A DNA stretch of 64,000 nucleotides. It comes from Typhlomys cinereus. Taxonomy: Eukaryota > Chordata > Mammalia > Rodentia > Platacanthomyidae. The stretch is taken from positions 992,001 to 1,056,000 of the forward strand of contig JALPQD010000404.1 of NCBI GenBank assembly GCA_023101885.1, read 5' to 3'. Below, piece after piece: positions 12,142 to 23,372 of this stretch (position 1 is the first letter of the stretch; each line of letters opens with the position of its first letter). The position numbers and the translations under genes are program-made. The notes under the pieces were generated by a model. The model worked only from the letters and a program-made list of their open reading frames with translations. It was not told the origin of the DNA and made no database searches.

Positions 12142-12880
12142 AGTGTGTCCACGAAGAAGATTAAAACTAAACCTGTACTTATCATCATGCACAAAAATTA
12201 ATTCCAAATGGATCAAGGACCTTAATATTAGGCTAGAAACTATAAAAACCTTAGTTGAAAAGGTAAGAAACTTCTTCAAGCTGATTGGGCTAGGCCAACA
12301 GTTCCTAAACAGAAATCCAATAACAGAGTCACTAGAACTAACACTCAACAAATGGTATCTTACGAAATTAAAAAGCTTCTGTTCAGATAAAGACAAAAAG
12401 GCAAGCCACAGAATGGGACAAAATCTTCACTAACCTTATATCTGATAGAGCTCTATTATCCAGAGTGCACAAAGAACTTAGAAAACTAAACACCAAGGAT
12501 TGCAGTTTGCCTGACCTGCACGATGGTGATATGTCAACGACCCCCCAAAGTCTATCATGGATCAAAGTGGAGAAGGCTCCAGGCAGTAGGATCCTTAGAG
12601 GAAAGGATTAACAGGGAGCCCAAGAAGTGGCTCCCGGCTATGCCACTGAGTCCTGAACTCTCACTGGGATGGAGAACTCAGAGGGAGGTTGGTGCGCATA
12701 TAAATGGATGCTCCAAGGGGGGAAGGGTGAAGCACCTAGTGGGGGGAGAGAGGGAGGGCGGTGAAAAGAAGAGGAAAGGGGGGAGAGTGAAATGGGCAAT
12801 GACGAGGGATGGGAGCGGGGAGGGAGAGGACGTGGGTACCTATTTAGCTTGTATGATTAGGAAAAAGATAAAATGTGGGA
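12142..12880 (+). mobile_element. Truncated, internally deleted L1
   Basis: Positions 12142-12505 match the ORF2 C-terminus of the full-length L1 (its about 46450-46815: 'aattccaaatggatcaagg', 'gctgattgggctaggccaac'). The sequence then jumps directly to the 3' UTR (matching about 48110 onward: 'gatccttagagg...', then the G-rich tract at about 12710-12835). The block that should lie between, about 1.3 kb, is missing. No convincing TSD was seen. Confidence 0.9.
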
Positions 12881-13804
12881 GAACAAACTGCCTTTATTTC
12901 TCTAAGGAATGTCAGAACTGACAGCTTGGATGTCCTAGACAGATATGAAGTCATAAATTTCATAATTCTGTCACATTCACAGATGGGAAATTATATCAAA
13001 ACCCATTGGATTAGCTAAAAAAATGCTTTCTGGTGTATGTATTTCTACCGTGTAACAGAGAAGATTTAGGTTTCCATTTGAAATTTCAAAATGGTTACTG
13101 GCAATCATGATACATTTCTTTTTACTGATCCAAGATGGAACTCAAAGCTTCCCTATTTAAAAAAAAAAAAGAACGAATACTTACCTTTTGAAAATTAAGA
13201 GGCAAAGTGATTGATAGACTTTTCTTATATTACACTAGATTAGAATTTATCAAACCTTACTGTGCATACAATTCATTTGCAAATCTTGCTAGAAAGAGTC
13301 TGTTGAGGGCATGCCTCTGGAGATTCTAGTTCATGATCTCTCTGAAGCACAGGGAACTACCTTTTGAAACAAGCAGCTTTAGCTAGCAATTAGGGAATTC
13401 ATAATGAAATGATCATGAGGACACTTTAGCAAACAACATACTCATGAATAGGTACTTAATGACTTAGAAATTATCAGTTACTAGCAATCTGAAATAGAGT
13501 TTTCAATAGGATTGAAATTTTCCTTCACAATGCTGCAATACTATGGTTATGTAGTTTGATTCTTTGCATTAGAACATACAGTATTCCGAGACATTCCATT
13601 AAAGGGGAGAATTACTACTAAATTATTAATTAAAACTTCAGTGAATTAGAAATTTCTTCTTTCTGTGCTTCATTTTTAACTGAGGTTCATATAATTTTCC
13701 AAAATATTATTATTCCTGTTTCTTCTTCATTTCCTTATTTTTGTATTTTTCCCTCCCTCTCTTCTATCTTTCTTTGCTCTTCCTTCGTTCCTTTCCTTTC
13801 TTTT
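12881..13804. other. Unassigned AT-rich sequence
   Basis: Includes A11-12 at about 13160 and a CT-rich run at about 13735-13810. I recognise no gene or repeat family. Confidence 0.5.
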
Positions 13805-13955
13805 TTCCTTAAAACTGTTAAGATAGAGCCTCATGTGGCCCTACTTGGCCTACAATTGATTTAGCTAAGTATTACAAGGAACTACTGATCCTTCTGCCTC
13901 CACTTACCAAGGGCTGGGAATACAAATGTATACCAGCACAACTAGCAAATATCCT
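13805..13955 (-). repeat. B1-like SINE
   Basis: Poly-T start, then 'gatagagcctcatgtggccctacttggcctacaattgat' and '...cttctgcctccacttaccaagggctgggaatacaaatgtataccagcac'. This is the reverse complement of the 7SL-derived B1 layout (gagacagggtttct...tgcctctgcctcccaagtgctgggatt). Confidence 0.75.
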
Positions 13956-15623
13956 GATAAATTCAAATCTATCATGCTCATATTTAGTAAATTTACCACA
14001 GATAACTAATAAATATAAACTTCTGATAATTTAATATAAGCTAGTTTGTCTTCTGGATATTTTTCCATGATAAAAGCCAGTAAGTTAAAAATTACATTAG
14101 CCCTTTGTTATTAATTGGAAATAAATGAAAATTTAATCATTTACTAAATTCCTCAAATCCAGGAAGTTATAGTAATTATATATGATAAACATCATAAGAA
14201 TATGAAGTTAAACAAGATATCAATACAAGGTGCTTTAATCCTCTATGTGATCTTTAAAAGCTCCATCTTTTAAATAAAGTGTTGTTTGTGGGTTACTGTA
14301 CAGTAAGCTACAATTAATATTTCAAAAAATATACATAACTACATTATATCTGGGATTAATGCATGTATTGAAATATTAGAATGGGCTTGTAAGATCTGTG
14401 TGACTATAGACCAACTCTGTTTAACTGCAATTTACTTATGATTATCATTCATAAAAGAACAAAAATAATTATATGACTAAATTAAAGGGATTACACCTGA
14501 CAAAAGAGTAATGTACTTTTTTTCTTACTTTAAGGGTTGCAGATATAATTCTGATGAATTATATAGTATGTAAAATTCCATTTCTTCATAATAGTATAGT
14601 AAGAATTTGGCTTACTTTAAACCCAGGCAACAAAAAAAGGTGCTAATTTAACTAAATGTTGCGCAAGTGAATAGGTTTAGGTAAATATTATCACTAAAAT
14701 CAGGCTCAAACGTTAGGTAATACATTGAGAAACATGTGGATAAAAATATATTACTTGATTATGTAATATTTAGTTATAATATTTAAGTAAAAAACAGGAC
14801 ATAACCTTAAATAAAAAGTAGTAAAGGAACATCATAATTTCATTGGAGAGATATTTTATATATACTATCAAAATTTTTAAAAATTTCAAAGATTTACTAT
14901 TTTAACTTTTTATTTGTATATAAATGAACTAGATCTGGGTTCAATTTCCAGAAGCCCATATAATGGAATCAAAGAATAGAAGCCTGACTCCTGAAATGTT
15001 ATCTTCTATCCTCTTCCTGTAATTCTTCCCAACTCTTTTTTCTCTTTACCTCTCTCCTTTTCTAGCTCCTCCTCCTCCTGCTCCTTCTTATTCTTCTTCT
15101 TCCTCATAAATAAATAAGTAAATAAATATATAATGAATAAAATATTTTTTAAAATAAGAGATACTTTAGGGAGAGTTATTCATGAGTTTCTCAGATAGAG
15201 CCCAAGAGTGCTATAAAATCCTGGTAGCTTTCACAAGCCACTTCATGTCATTGTACTGTTTCAGTGTCTGAAAGTTTGTTTTTAATTCCCTGATCCATGA
15301 GGAGAAAGTGTTCGATTTTCTATCTGAATATGAGTAATCCCCAATTATCATTTCTCTGCTGATCACCAACTACTGCTATATAAAACATCTGAGATACAGT
15401 TTGCTAATTGCACAAATCTAGATGCTTAATCTGCATATATTTTATTATGATGATTAATATTTGTATGTTTGTTCTCATAAGCAGATATATGCCATGATAA
15501 CAAATTAAGGGTTGTGAATGACAAAATTTTACAAATTTCATGTCTATGCATATGTGAGTATATTGATGTAATGGGTATGAGGATGGGGTATTTTGAGAGG
15601 GATATTTGAGATTTTCCATTTAT
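13956..15623. other. Unassigned stretch with a SINE remnant
   Basis: Mostly AT-rich unassigned DNA. Positions about 14930-15130 look like a diverged plus-strand SINE: 'gatctgggttcaatttccag', then a CT-rich run, then aataaataaataaat. Confidence 0.45.
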
Positions 15624-15637
15624 AAATTATAATCTGC

Positions 15638-17042
15638 TTCAGGATGGGGAGAGATTAGGCTGGCCTTGTTCTAGGTGGTTGATGTAGAGTCTCTGAAGTT
15701 CTGGATTATGGTTTGTTGATTTTCTTTTGCAGTTTTGCTGCTCCTGCAATGCCCTTCACTCCATCCTGATGGGTGTTGGATGTCACCCCCAAGCCAGAGA
15801 TAAAAAGCTGTTAAACGAGAGTCTTGTTATAAGAGTATATTCAAAGGTAGATGTAATAAAAGTAGGAAACCACAGTGAGGGAGGAGTCAATCACCCATTT
15901 GCAAAATGGTTACTTTTTATCTGCCAGACTATATGCCCTCCCCTTCTGGTGGGATTATACCCACTCAGTTGTAAATGATCAGGAGCCAACGTCTGTGAAC
16001 TTAACCAGGTGTCTCATTACTTACTTGCAGTCCTTGATGGAGGCCTATTTTCTCTGCTGTAACATGATCCCCTCTCTCCTTGTTTCTGGTGTGGCCCTCC
16101 TACCCCATCCCTCCTGTTCATGATCCTTGCAATTACTGTAGGTATTACAGAAATTTATCTTTGAGTGTCTCTAGGTGGGCTGGATGGGTTTGGTACTAGG
16201 AGCCACCTATTAGGGAGTACATATGGTGCTTAATTTTCTGGGTCTGGGATACTTCACTTAATATAATTGTTTCTAATAACATCCATTTCCCGGCAAATTC
16301 CAGTAATTCATCATTTTCGATGGCTGAATGTACCACATTTTCCTTATCCACTCATCAACTGTTGAGACATTTGGGTTGATTTCATCACTTTGCTATTGTA
16401 AACAGTGCTGTTATGAATACGTTCATGCTTGTGCTATCGAGGTGAATTTTTGCTGTATGTGGGGTTATTCCCAAAAGTGGAATAGCAGGTCATATGGCAT
16501 TTCAATCTTTAATTTCGTCAACAATCTCCAGACGGCTCACCAGAGTGGTTGTATGAAGCTCAGGTAAACTTGTGGAAGAGGAGGTGGTAAGATTGTAAGA
16601 GCACAAGGATGAGAGGAGCAATGATATGCACGACATTCCACACAAGTTAGGGCCAAAGTAATCATAATTGGACTTTGCATGCCCTGCGCAATGTCCAACA
16701 CACTATTGACCCCACAAAGTCTAGCATTTGCTAAAGGCACCAAGATCCTTCGAGGCAAGGGATTGACAGCCACAGTAGTGTTCCTATGCTTAAGGGGAAC
16801 ACAGGAAAGGGTTCTGGGAAATGCCGCTGGGTCCTTGCACCTCATCGGGGAGGAGGACCCAGAGGAGAGTTTGGCATGCACATTAAAGGATTCTCCAGGG
16901 ATTGGGAGGGGGGAGATACTGGGGGATGGAGAGGGAGAGGTGAGGGGAGGGGGAGCAGTGGGGTCGGGGGAAGGAGGAGGGAGGGAGGGAACCAGTGTAC
17001 CTATTAAGTTTGTATGAGCAGAAATAATAAAAAATGTTAAAA
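15638..17042. mobile_element. Twin-primed (5'-inverted) L1
   Basis: Positions 15638-16555 are minus-strand L1, matching about 47070-47990 of the full-length copy in reverse. At about 16556 the orientation flips and 16556-17042 is plus-strand 3' UTR, matching about 47993-48480, including the G-rich tract and gtttgtatgagcagaaataataaa end. The breakpoint is almost seamless in L1 coordinates. The whole element is flanked by a 14-bp TSD, AAATTATAATCTGC, at 15624-15637 and 17043-17056. No coding capacity: frames on both strands are shadows of the 3' UTR and the ORF2 tail. Confidence 0.95.
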
Positions 17043-17056
17043 AATTATAATCTGCC

Positions 17057-17400
17057 AGAATAATGGTTTTCTTCCTTGTTTCCAGTTTGGGTGCTTTTAA
17101 TCATTTGTATGCATAATTGCTCAGATTGTGATTTTTACTGTAATAGTGGTCATTTTCTTGATCTTAAAACAGGCATTCATGCACCATAAAATAGGATGTT
17201 ACCTTTAGTATTTTCATAAATATGACATCATACTGAGGAATTTTTTCTCTACTCTGTGGGATGATTTTATCAAGAATTGGTCACCTTCTGTATCAAAAAA
17301 TGAAAAATAAAAACATCAGCTTGCAATTTTATATGAGGGCAGTGGTGATAACTCTTTAACGTCTGATTTTGGTATATCACTTCTGACTTTAGTCCTTAGT
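17057..17400. other. Unassigned sequence
   Basis: I see no recognisable feature. Confidence 0.4.
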
Positions 17401-17745
17401 TTAGCTGAAAGTATATTATATGTTGATGTATAAATGAATAAACTATCTTGTTGACTATATTTCTCATTTTCTATATTTTTCTAATCTTTATTCTGGTCTT
17501 TATCTTTTGTTCCTTCATCTTAATTTTATTTGGGTCTTCTTTTGTTTGCATAATGTTCTAAAATTTGATTATTACTCTCATTTATAGCTATTGACTTCCC
17601 TTTATCCACTGTTTTTGATATATTCTGTATATCTTGAAGTGTTGTTAATATATTTTTATGCATTTCAAATATTGTGATTTCTTCCAATTGACCCTTGAGT
17701 TAGTTAAGAATGCAGTGTGTTTTCACATGTGGGTGTTTCAGATTT
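17401..17745 (-). mobile_element. Old L1 fragment, minus strand
   Basis: Words such as 'gatttcttccaattgacccttgagttagttaagaatgcagtgtg' match the reverse complement of a common old-L1 ORF2 segment (gattctttcttgacccattggttatttaag...). AT-rich and frame-broken. Confidence 0.6.
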
Positions 17746-17864
17746 CCATTGTGATCAGGATACTTTGAATGGCTTCAGTATTTTCAAATGTATTGAGACT
17801 TGTTTAGCTGCTGTGATGCCTAATCACGACTGTGAACTTCATGGAATTTATAATCAATATAGAA

Positions 17865-18175
17865 ACACACTTATGATTCTGTCTGTGAGAGTGTTTCCAG
17901 AAAGATTTGACCAAAGAGGGAAGATTCACTATAAATGTGGGCAGTGCTATTCCATGTGTTCTGATCCTGGACTGAATAAAATTGTGAAAATGTACTGGCT
18001 ACGCACCAGCAGTCATCCCCGCTACAGCTACAGCTACAGCTACTTCAAGTTCCTGCAATCATGCCTTAATCATTACGATGAACTTCAAACTGTGAACCTA
18101 AGTAAATATTTTTGTTACATTTCTTTTGTAAGGTATTTTGTCACAACAATGGATAAAACAACTAACATAATAATC
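17865..18175 (+). repeat. Medium-reiterated rodent repeat (contains a chance 153-codon frame)
   Basis: The order 'tctgtctgtgagagtgtttccag', '...gggaagattcac...atgtgggcag...', 'tcctggactgaataaaa', 'caccagcagtcatc', 'aagttcctgcaatcatgcc', 'ggtattttgtcacaacaatg' follows a familiar rodent interspersed repeat. An open frame at 17717-18178 reads through it, but its amino acids follow the repeat and show no domain. It includes a tandem cagcta x4 stretch at 18021-18043. Confidence 0.7.
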
Positions 18176-18179
18176 TGAC

Positions 18180-19281
18180 AAACTATCTGTCTCTTTTCCT
18201 GTAGTATATGCATGTGCCCAACAAAATGTATAATCAAAACCTGTGTAAGAAATTTTATGTACACATATATGCAGATATAGATTTTACCAGTTTGTGGTGT
18301 TTGAATCCTTTCTTTCCTTAGCTCCTTTCCAGTAAGTGTTTACATTTCAAATATAAATTGAAATCTATAACTATTTATTGAATATTTATTGAACTATTTA
18401 TTGAATTCTAAAAATTATATTCCATACATTGATGTGTAATTATAAATATGCATATGTTTGTCAAATTTTGAGACTCCTATTAATACATTAATGCAACTTT
18501 AGATAACTTTATCTCTCCTATTCCAGTGACTATTTTATGTAAGAAGCATTATCAGTACAGGGTATTGACAAGTGATTAAATTCTTCGGGAAAAGTATCTG
18601 CCAAAATGAATTCAAATTCACTACTTAGAAAGGTAGAATTTAATTCTTGATAAGATAGCATGAATATAAAGGCCAAGATCCAACAAAACTCTGCTTGATG
18701 AATTACTAAAGTCGAATATCATGTCATGCTTTGACACTAGTAATAATTTTGACTTTGTATCCATTTTTCTTGATATTTTCTATTCAGTCATCTCTTTTTA
18801 GCTATGATGGACAAAAAATGTTTTTCTTTTACTGTCAATGTGCATGTGACTATTAATTCAAGTAATTTCATTTAATATGTATTTTGAGAATATTTGGGGG
18901 ATAATTATTTGAAAAGCCTATTCTGTTTTCATTTAAAACACAAAGAGATTTGTTTTTGAAATAACGGTATTTGGTATCCATTTGACATTTTATGTTTCTT
19001 CAATTTCTCTATTTCTGGCCTTTTTCATTAAATTGATCTTAATACTCTACCTGTTGTATTTCCTTTTCTGATGAGTTTTATTTTCTTAGTGGTGCACATG
19101 TGGATAACAATAAAAGGAAATATAACACTTAGTTTGAACTAATGCTGACTTAGCTTTTATAATATGGAACATCTGTGCTCCTATACAACTGTATTCCTCT
19201 TTATTTGTATACTGTTTCAGCCAATTTCTAATCTCCCCTTTTCCCTTCATATTCTTTCTCTCTCTCTCTTTCACTTTTTTT
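18180..19281. other. Unassigned AT-rich sequence
   Basis: Parts of about 18740-19080 may be very old L1 (minus strand), but I cannot align them firmly. The end of the stretch holds a (CT)n run at about 19255-19272. Confidence 0.4.
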
Positions 19282-19566
19282 TAAAAAAAAAAATTCCATT
19301 TATTCTTTGGGTCCCTGTGTGCGTGTGTGCGCTGGAGCGCACTGCATATATCTCTAGAGGTCCAAGGATGATTTTTGAGAATCATCCTGGATTGCTCTAT
19401 CTCCTCTTGGCTTTGCTATGAAGTTCCCCAGTATTTGCCTTCCCGAATTAGAAGTGCAGACCACAACTATTTCCACCAGAGGTTTTTACATGGGACCTGG
19501 AATCTGAACTCAGGTCCTTCTGCTTGCAAGGAAGGGGCTTAACTACCAAGCCATCTTTCCAGTGTT
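19282..19566 (-). repeat. DIP-like B2-superfamily SINE
   Basis: Starts at the poly-A side (T/A run, then gtgtgcgtgtgtgcg) and ends with 'ggacctggaatctgaactcaggtcc...ggcttaactaccaagccatctttccagtg', the reverse complement of the tRNA-like head. The flanking ttctctctctctc words on both sides may be a TSD but are low complexity. Confidence 0.8.
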
Positions 19567-19790
19567 CTCTCTCTCTCTTGTTTTTGAATATTAAGTATTG
19601 TATATAGAGCCTCATACATGGTAACTGCATGGTATTCTTCTGAATTTCTCCCTTATCCATAAGAATTGCTTCTTCACTTCTTCTATAACCATTAGTCCAA
19701 AACCAAGATTTGAATATTACGTGAATTTTGGAATACAGGAAAAAAAAGGAACTACAAACAGAAAATGTAAAATCATGTCTTTTATATTTA

Positions 19791-19905
19791 CATTGAAATT
19801 CTGGAACTGAAATAAACTTTGGGACCCTTGGGAAATCTTTCATGTCTCTTAGATTTTTTTTTTATTTTCATTGTTTTTCTCCACTTAAGACTGAAATTTT
19901 TTAAT
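19791..19905. repeat. Copy 1 of a local direct duplication
   Basis: cattgaaattctggaactg... through ctccacttaagactgaaa is repeated almost exactly at 20351-20479. The main difference is the length of an internal poly-T run. Sequences outside the two copies do not match. I recognise no repeat family. Confidence 0.9.
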
Positions 19906-19964
19906 TTTTTCTTGTACTATAATTTTTCTTTCATAAAACCTGGAATTTTGAGACCTTTTTGGAT

Positions 19965-20030
19965 ATAGATACATATTTATATATGCATTTATATATTATA
20001 TATATAATATATATATACATATATTATCAT
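19965..20030. repeat. AT-rich alternating repeat
   Basis: A tatatatataatatata-type tract, largely palindromic. Confidence 0.85.
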
Positions 20031-20350
20031 TTTAATCTTTCACCCATACAAAACATTAAATAAATTTATAGATATTCTAATATGTCCTTAAAATTAAAAA
20101 AAGCAAAATCATGTATTCATTGAAAAGATACTCATCACGTATTGTCAAAGTTCAAAGATTTGTCAAGTACTGATAAATCAACTTTATACTTGTATATAAA
20201 AAGGACTGTGTAGATACATAATAAATTTATGTGAGAAATATATTATAGATACTTTTACACACCAGTTTTATTTTTAAATCATTTTCCCCATTTTTTTCAT
20301 CAGTACTCTTATTCTGAGTGGGAAAGTAAGAATCTTGAGTGAAGTACAGA
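20031..20350. other. Unassigned AT-rich spacer
   Basis: Spacer between the two copies of the local duplication. I see nothing in it. Confidence 0.4.
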
Positions 20351-20479
20351 CATTGAAATTCTGAAACTGAAATAAACTTTGGGACCCTTGGGAAATCTTT
20401 CATGTCTCTTAGGTTCTTTTTTTTTTTTTTTTTTTTCATTTTCATTGTTTTTCTCCACTTAAGACTGAAACGTTTTAAT
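20351..20479. repeat. Copy 2 of a local direct duplication
   Basis: Second copy of the 19791-19905 block. Its poly-T run is about 20 bases long, against about 10 in copy 1. The duplicated frame beginning MKDFPRVPKF on the minus strand appears in both but has no known domain. Confidence 0.9.
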
Positions 20480-20497
20480 GATTTTTTAACTTTAATT

Positions 20498-20528
20498 AGT
20501 GTGCGTGTGCGTGTGCGTGTGTGTGTGT

Positions 20529-20565
<37 letters not shown>

Positions 20566-20800
20566 CACTGTATGTCCTTATGGAGGACCAAGGGTGACTT
20601 TGGGATCATCCTGGATTCTTGGATTGCTTCTACCTCCTTTTTGCTTCACTCTGGGATTTCCCAGGCTCTGCTCACAAGGGCCAGAAGTGCAGGCAGTTGC
20701 CGTTTCTGCTTGGTGATTTTACGTGGGACCTGAGATTCAAACTCAGAATCTTCTGCTTATTAGACAGAGCTTTAACCCCTGAGCCATCTCTCCAGCACTA
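20498..20800 (-). repeat. DIP-like B2-superfamily SINE with (TG)n(GA)n tail
   Basis: Reverse-complement SINE with the same body as at 19.3 kb: 'ggaccaagggtgactttgggatcatcctgga', 'gggacctgagattcaaactcag', 'cctgagccatctctccagc'. The tail on its left is gtgtgcgtgtgcg followed by a long GA run (about 20529-20564). Confidence 0.88.
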
Positions 20801-21937
20801 GAATGAATTATTTTATTTCATACATATTTGAGTCTGTTGTTTCTTTCTTATCCCTTTTCATGTTTTCTTTAGAATGAATTGCTCTGAATTTTTTCTGTCA
20901 GTGTTAATTTCAGTTCCAGGATTTCCACTGGGTTTCCTTTCATAATTTGTATATCTTTATTGATATTCTATACCTGTTAAAATATACTTCTGGTTTTCTT
21001 ATTTTGTCATAATTTTTTTTTAGTTTCTGAATATACTGAGTACAATGGAGCCTAAGGCTCTGTTCCTTAAATTCAATGTGTTTTGTACAGGATTGTTACC
21101 AAGTACTTATGTTTTACTGACAGTCTTATTTTTACAGTCTTATTTCTTTGCATGGATTAGAATTTTTGTTGAAACCAGAGTTGAAAATATAGCAGTAATA
21201 TAAAACTCAAGGTAAGATTATTTTCCTGTCTCAGAGGTTGTTTGGAAAGACTCCAAATTCTATGTTCCAGACATAGTACCAGTTTTACAAAGTCCATAAA
21301 TACAAGATAAAGAAAATTCTATACCAACACAAATTTCAAATACATTGATTGAATCACCAGGTAGGCAGGTGACATCAAAACTGGAAGATCTTGAGGTACA
21401 GGTCCCAAATGAGGTTTGACCACTTTCTTAGCATTTTGGTTGGTGGAGTTAGTGGTCTGCTAAATTAATACATTCAAAAGATTGCATCTGACAGTCCCAA
21501 GGATGTTAGACGAGAGGATGAGTGGGCAAGAAATGGATTCTAATGATGCTAAAGAAAACCCAAGGTCAATTTTAATTACACTCTGGATCTGCAACATTAC
21601 TACCTTTCCATAGTCATTGAGGTTCTAATTGGTTAATCAGCATTCAGGAATTGTTTACTACCTTTGATATTTTTTACAACTTAAAAGTCTGCACTCTACG
21701 GCATAGTATTATTTTATTCATGAATTTAAGAAATTTTAGGTGCTTATTATGATATATACTATAATTACAAGAATAAAATTGTGATGAAAATAAACCCGTT
21801 TTTCTGAAGTACATCCTCCAAAGTGTTTTAAAGTTTATTAACAAAAACTGTTGTTAAGAATAAGGAAAAAAGAATAGAAAATAATACCAGCCTTGCTTGT
21901 TACAGATAGCTCAAGAATGCAAGTGTGTTGGGGTATG
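20801..21937. other. Unassigned non-coding stretch
   Basis: No gene, repeat or long frame I can support. Confidence 0.45.
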
Positions 21938-22085
21938 TAGGATGGCTCAGCTAAAACACTTGTCGCAAAGCCTGACAACTTGAGGGAGATAATTAAGTCC
22001 CTTCAAGTTTTCCTCTTACCTCCACAGGTACATCATAGAACCTTTACACATGTGTGCACATGCGCACACATACACATTCAGTCAC
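21938..22085 (+). repeat. B2/B3-like SINE
   Basis: tRNA-like head 'aggatggctcagctaaaacacttgtcgcaaagcctgacaacttgag', then 'cccttcaagttttcctcttacctccac' and a CA/CG-rich right end. This is the layout of B3-type SINEs. Confidence 0.75.
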
Positions 22086-22394
22086 AGAATAAGGAAATAA
22101 ATATAAATGAAATTTCAAAAAGTAAATATAAATATACCTCTATATAAATATGATTATAGTTAAACAGAGTACCTAAAAATATTAAGAGGTCTTTCCTTGT
22201 ATACAAGGGATTGCTATTAAGTATCAGATTGACATGTTGAATAGTACTACCAGTTTAGAAATTTTGGCCATTCCACTTCTCAGCATGGAACACATGTCTG
22301 GTATTATGAACTCACCCAAATATCAGTGGTAGAAGAGACCACAGGTCTTAGATGGATACAGACATCTTATTGTTGACTATAAATCCTTGACAGT
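22086..22394. other. Unassigned sequence; possible L1 trace
   Basis: Words near 22250-22330 ('ttggccattccacttctcagcatggaacacat...') may be a very diverged L1 ORF2 tail on the plus strand. Otherwise nothing is seen. Confidence 0.35.
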
Positions 22395-22905
22395 AAATTA
22401 CCTGTGGGGATCCCTGGGGATCGCAGCTCTGTCCTGCAGGTCTGCAGCCGGCTCCCTTGGGTCCTCCACAGGGGGATGGGGAAAGGAGGATCTAGTAAAG
22501 CAGGAACTCATTTATTGTAAGTCTGTAGCCATCTTATAAAGGCAGAAACAGTAAGGGAATTCCAGGGTGTGGGGGGGAGGGCAACCAATCATCTTAAAGT
22601 CAAGCCAGCATGCAGGCTGTATGTAACCAAATTTCTTTAAAACATCCGGAGCCGTGCCCTCCTGACTTCCTCCTTCAAAACATCCTGAGTTGCCCCCTCC
22701 TGACTTCCTCCATCAAAACATCCTGAGTTATTCAAAACATTCTGAGCTGCCCTGTCCTGACTTCTTCCATCAAAACATCCTGAACTGTTCAGAACATCTT
22801 GAGCCGCCCCCTTCTGACTTCCTCCATCAAACATCTTTGTCTAAACTTGCCAGATTATTGAGGTCACCTAGACTAAGGCCTCCACAATTACCATCTAAAC
22901 ACATC
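22395..22905 (-). mobile_element. Solo LTR, ERVK-like, minus strand
   Basis: On the minus strand there is a TATA-like cctttataag (22533-22542), then AATAAA (22511-22516), then 'gagttcctgcttta', which also occurs just after AATAAA in the LTR at 27.2 kb. The U3 side holds a 38/19-bp tandem array. No adjoining gag, pol or env was seen, so it is a solo LTR. Exact ends and TSD are not resolved. Confidence 0.75.
22636..22850. repeat. 38-bp / 19-bp tandem array in LTR U3
   Basis: Repeating units of the form aaaacatcctgag..., then ...cctgacttcctccatc. Full 38-bp units alternate with 19-bp half units that stop after about ...gagttattc or ...gaactgttc. At least four full and two half units are visible. 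Confidence 0.88.
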
Positions 22906-22907
22906 TC

Positions 22908-23330
22908 ATTTTTTTTCTTTTTCTAGTTTTACTAACAATAATGAGTGACTATCTCTTCCTCCTTCTACTCCCCCTCTGTCCCTCCCCTTTTACTGTTCCA
23001 TCCTTCCCTCCATTGACCAATCCATCACTCTCCCTCCCACCCTCCTGCCTGTCTGCTTGTGTGGGCCTAAGGGTTCTTCTGGTTGTAGGGTTCTATTAGC
23101 GGTTCAGACCTAATCTGTGACAGATTAAATGGCCCTTTCTTGGGTAACGGATACTCTACTTATCCTGTCTAGCTCTAGCCCCTAAGGTTCCCACTGCATA
23201 TAGTTATTTCTCCTGAATTCCTTTCTGGTCCATGGGGAAATATTAATATGCCAACCATTGTCTGGTAAGGATAAGTCTCATTGCTGGCTGCAGCAGCCCT
23301 GCTTGACTGGAGTGACCTGGCTGGCAGTGG
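22908..23330 (-). mobile_element. L1 3' UTR fragment
   Basis: Poly-T start, 'ttctagttttactaac', a C/T-rich tract (22955-23050), then 'gtgggcctaagggttcttctgg...' with 'ggtccatggggaaatattaatatgccaaccattgtctgg'. This resembles the minus-strand 3' UTR of a different, older L1 subfamily, like that at 25.1 kb. Confidence 0.65.
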
Positions 23331-23362
23331 TTATAAAACTGAAAAGAAATTTTTCACAAGAC
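23331..23362 (+). mobile_element. Left piece of an older L1 ORF2 split by a later L1
   Basis: aactgaaaagaaatttttcacaagac aligns to L1 ORF2 near 46850 of the full-length copy. It continues at 23862 after the nested minus-strand L1. Confidence 0.7.
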
Positions 23363-23372
23363 AAAATTCAAA

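Noticed and set aside
17717..18178. A 153-codon open frame with several Cys residues
   Set aside because: Most of it lies inside a recognisable rodent interspersed repeat on the plus strand, and its upstream part is old L1. There is no domain and no splice or promoter context.
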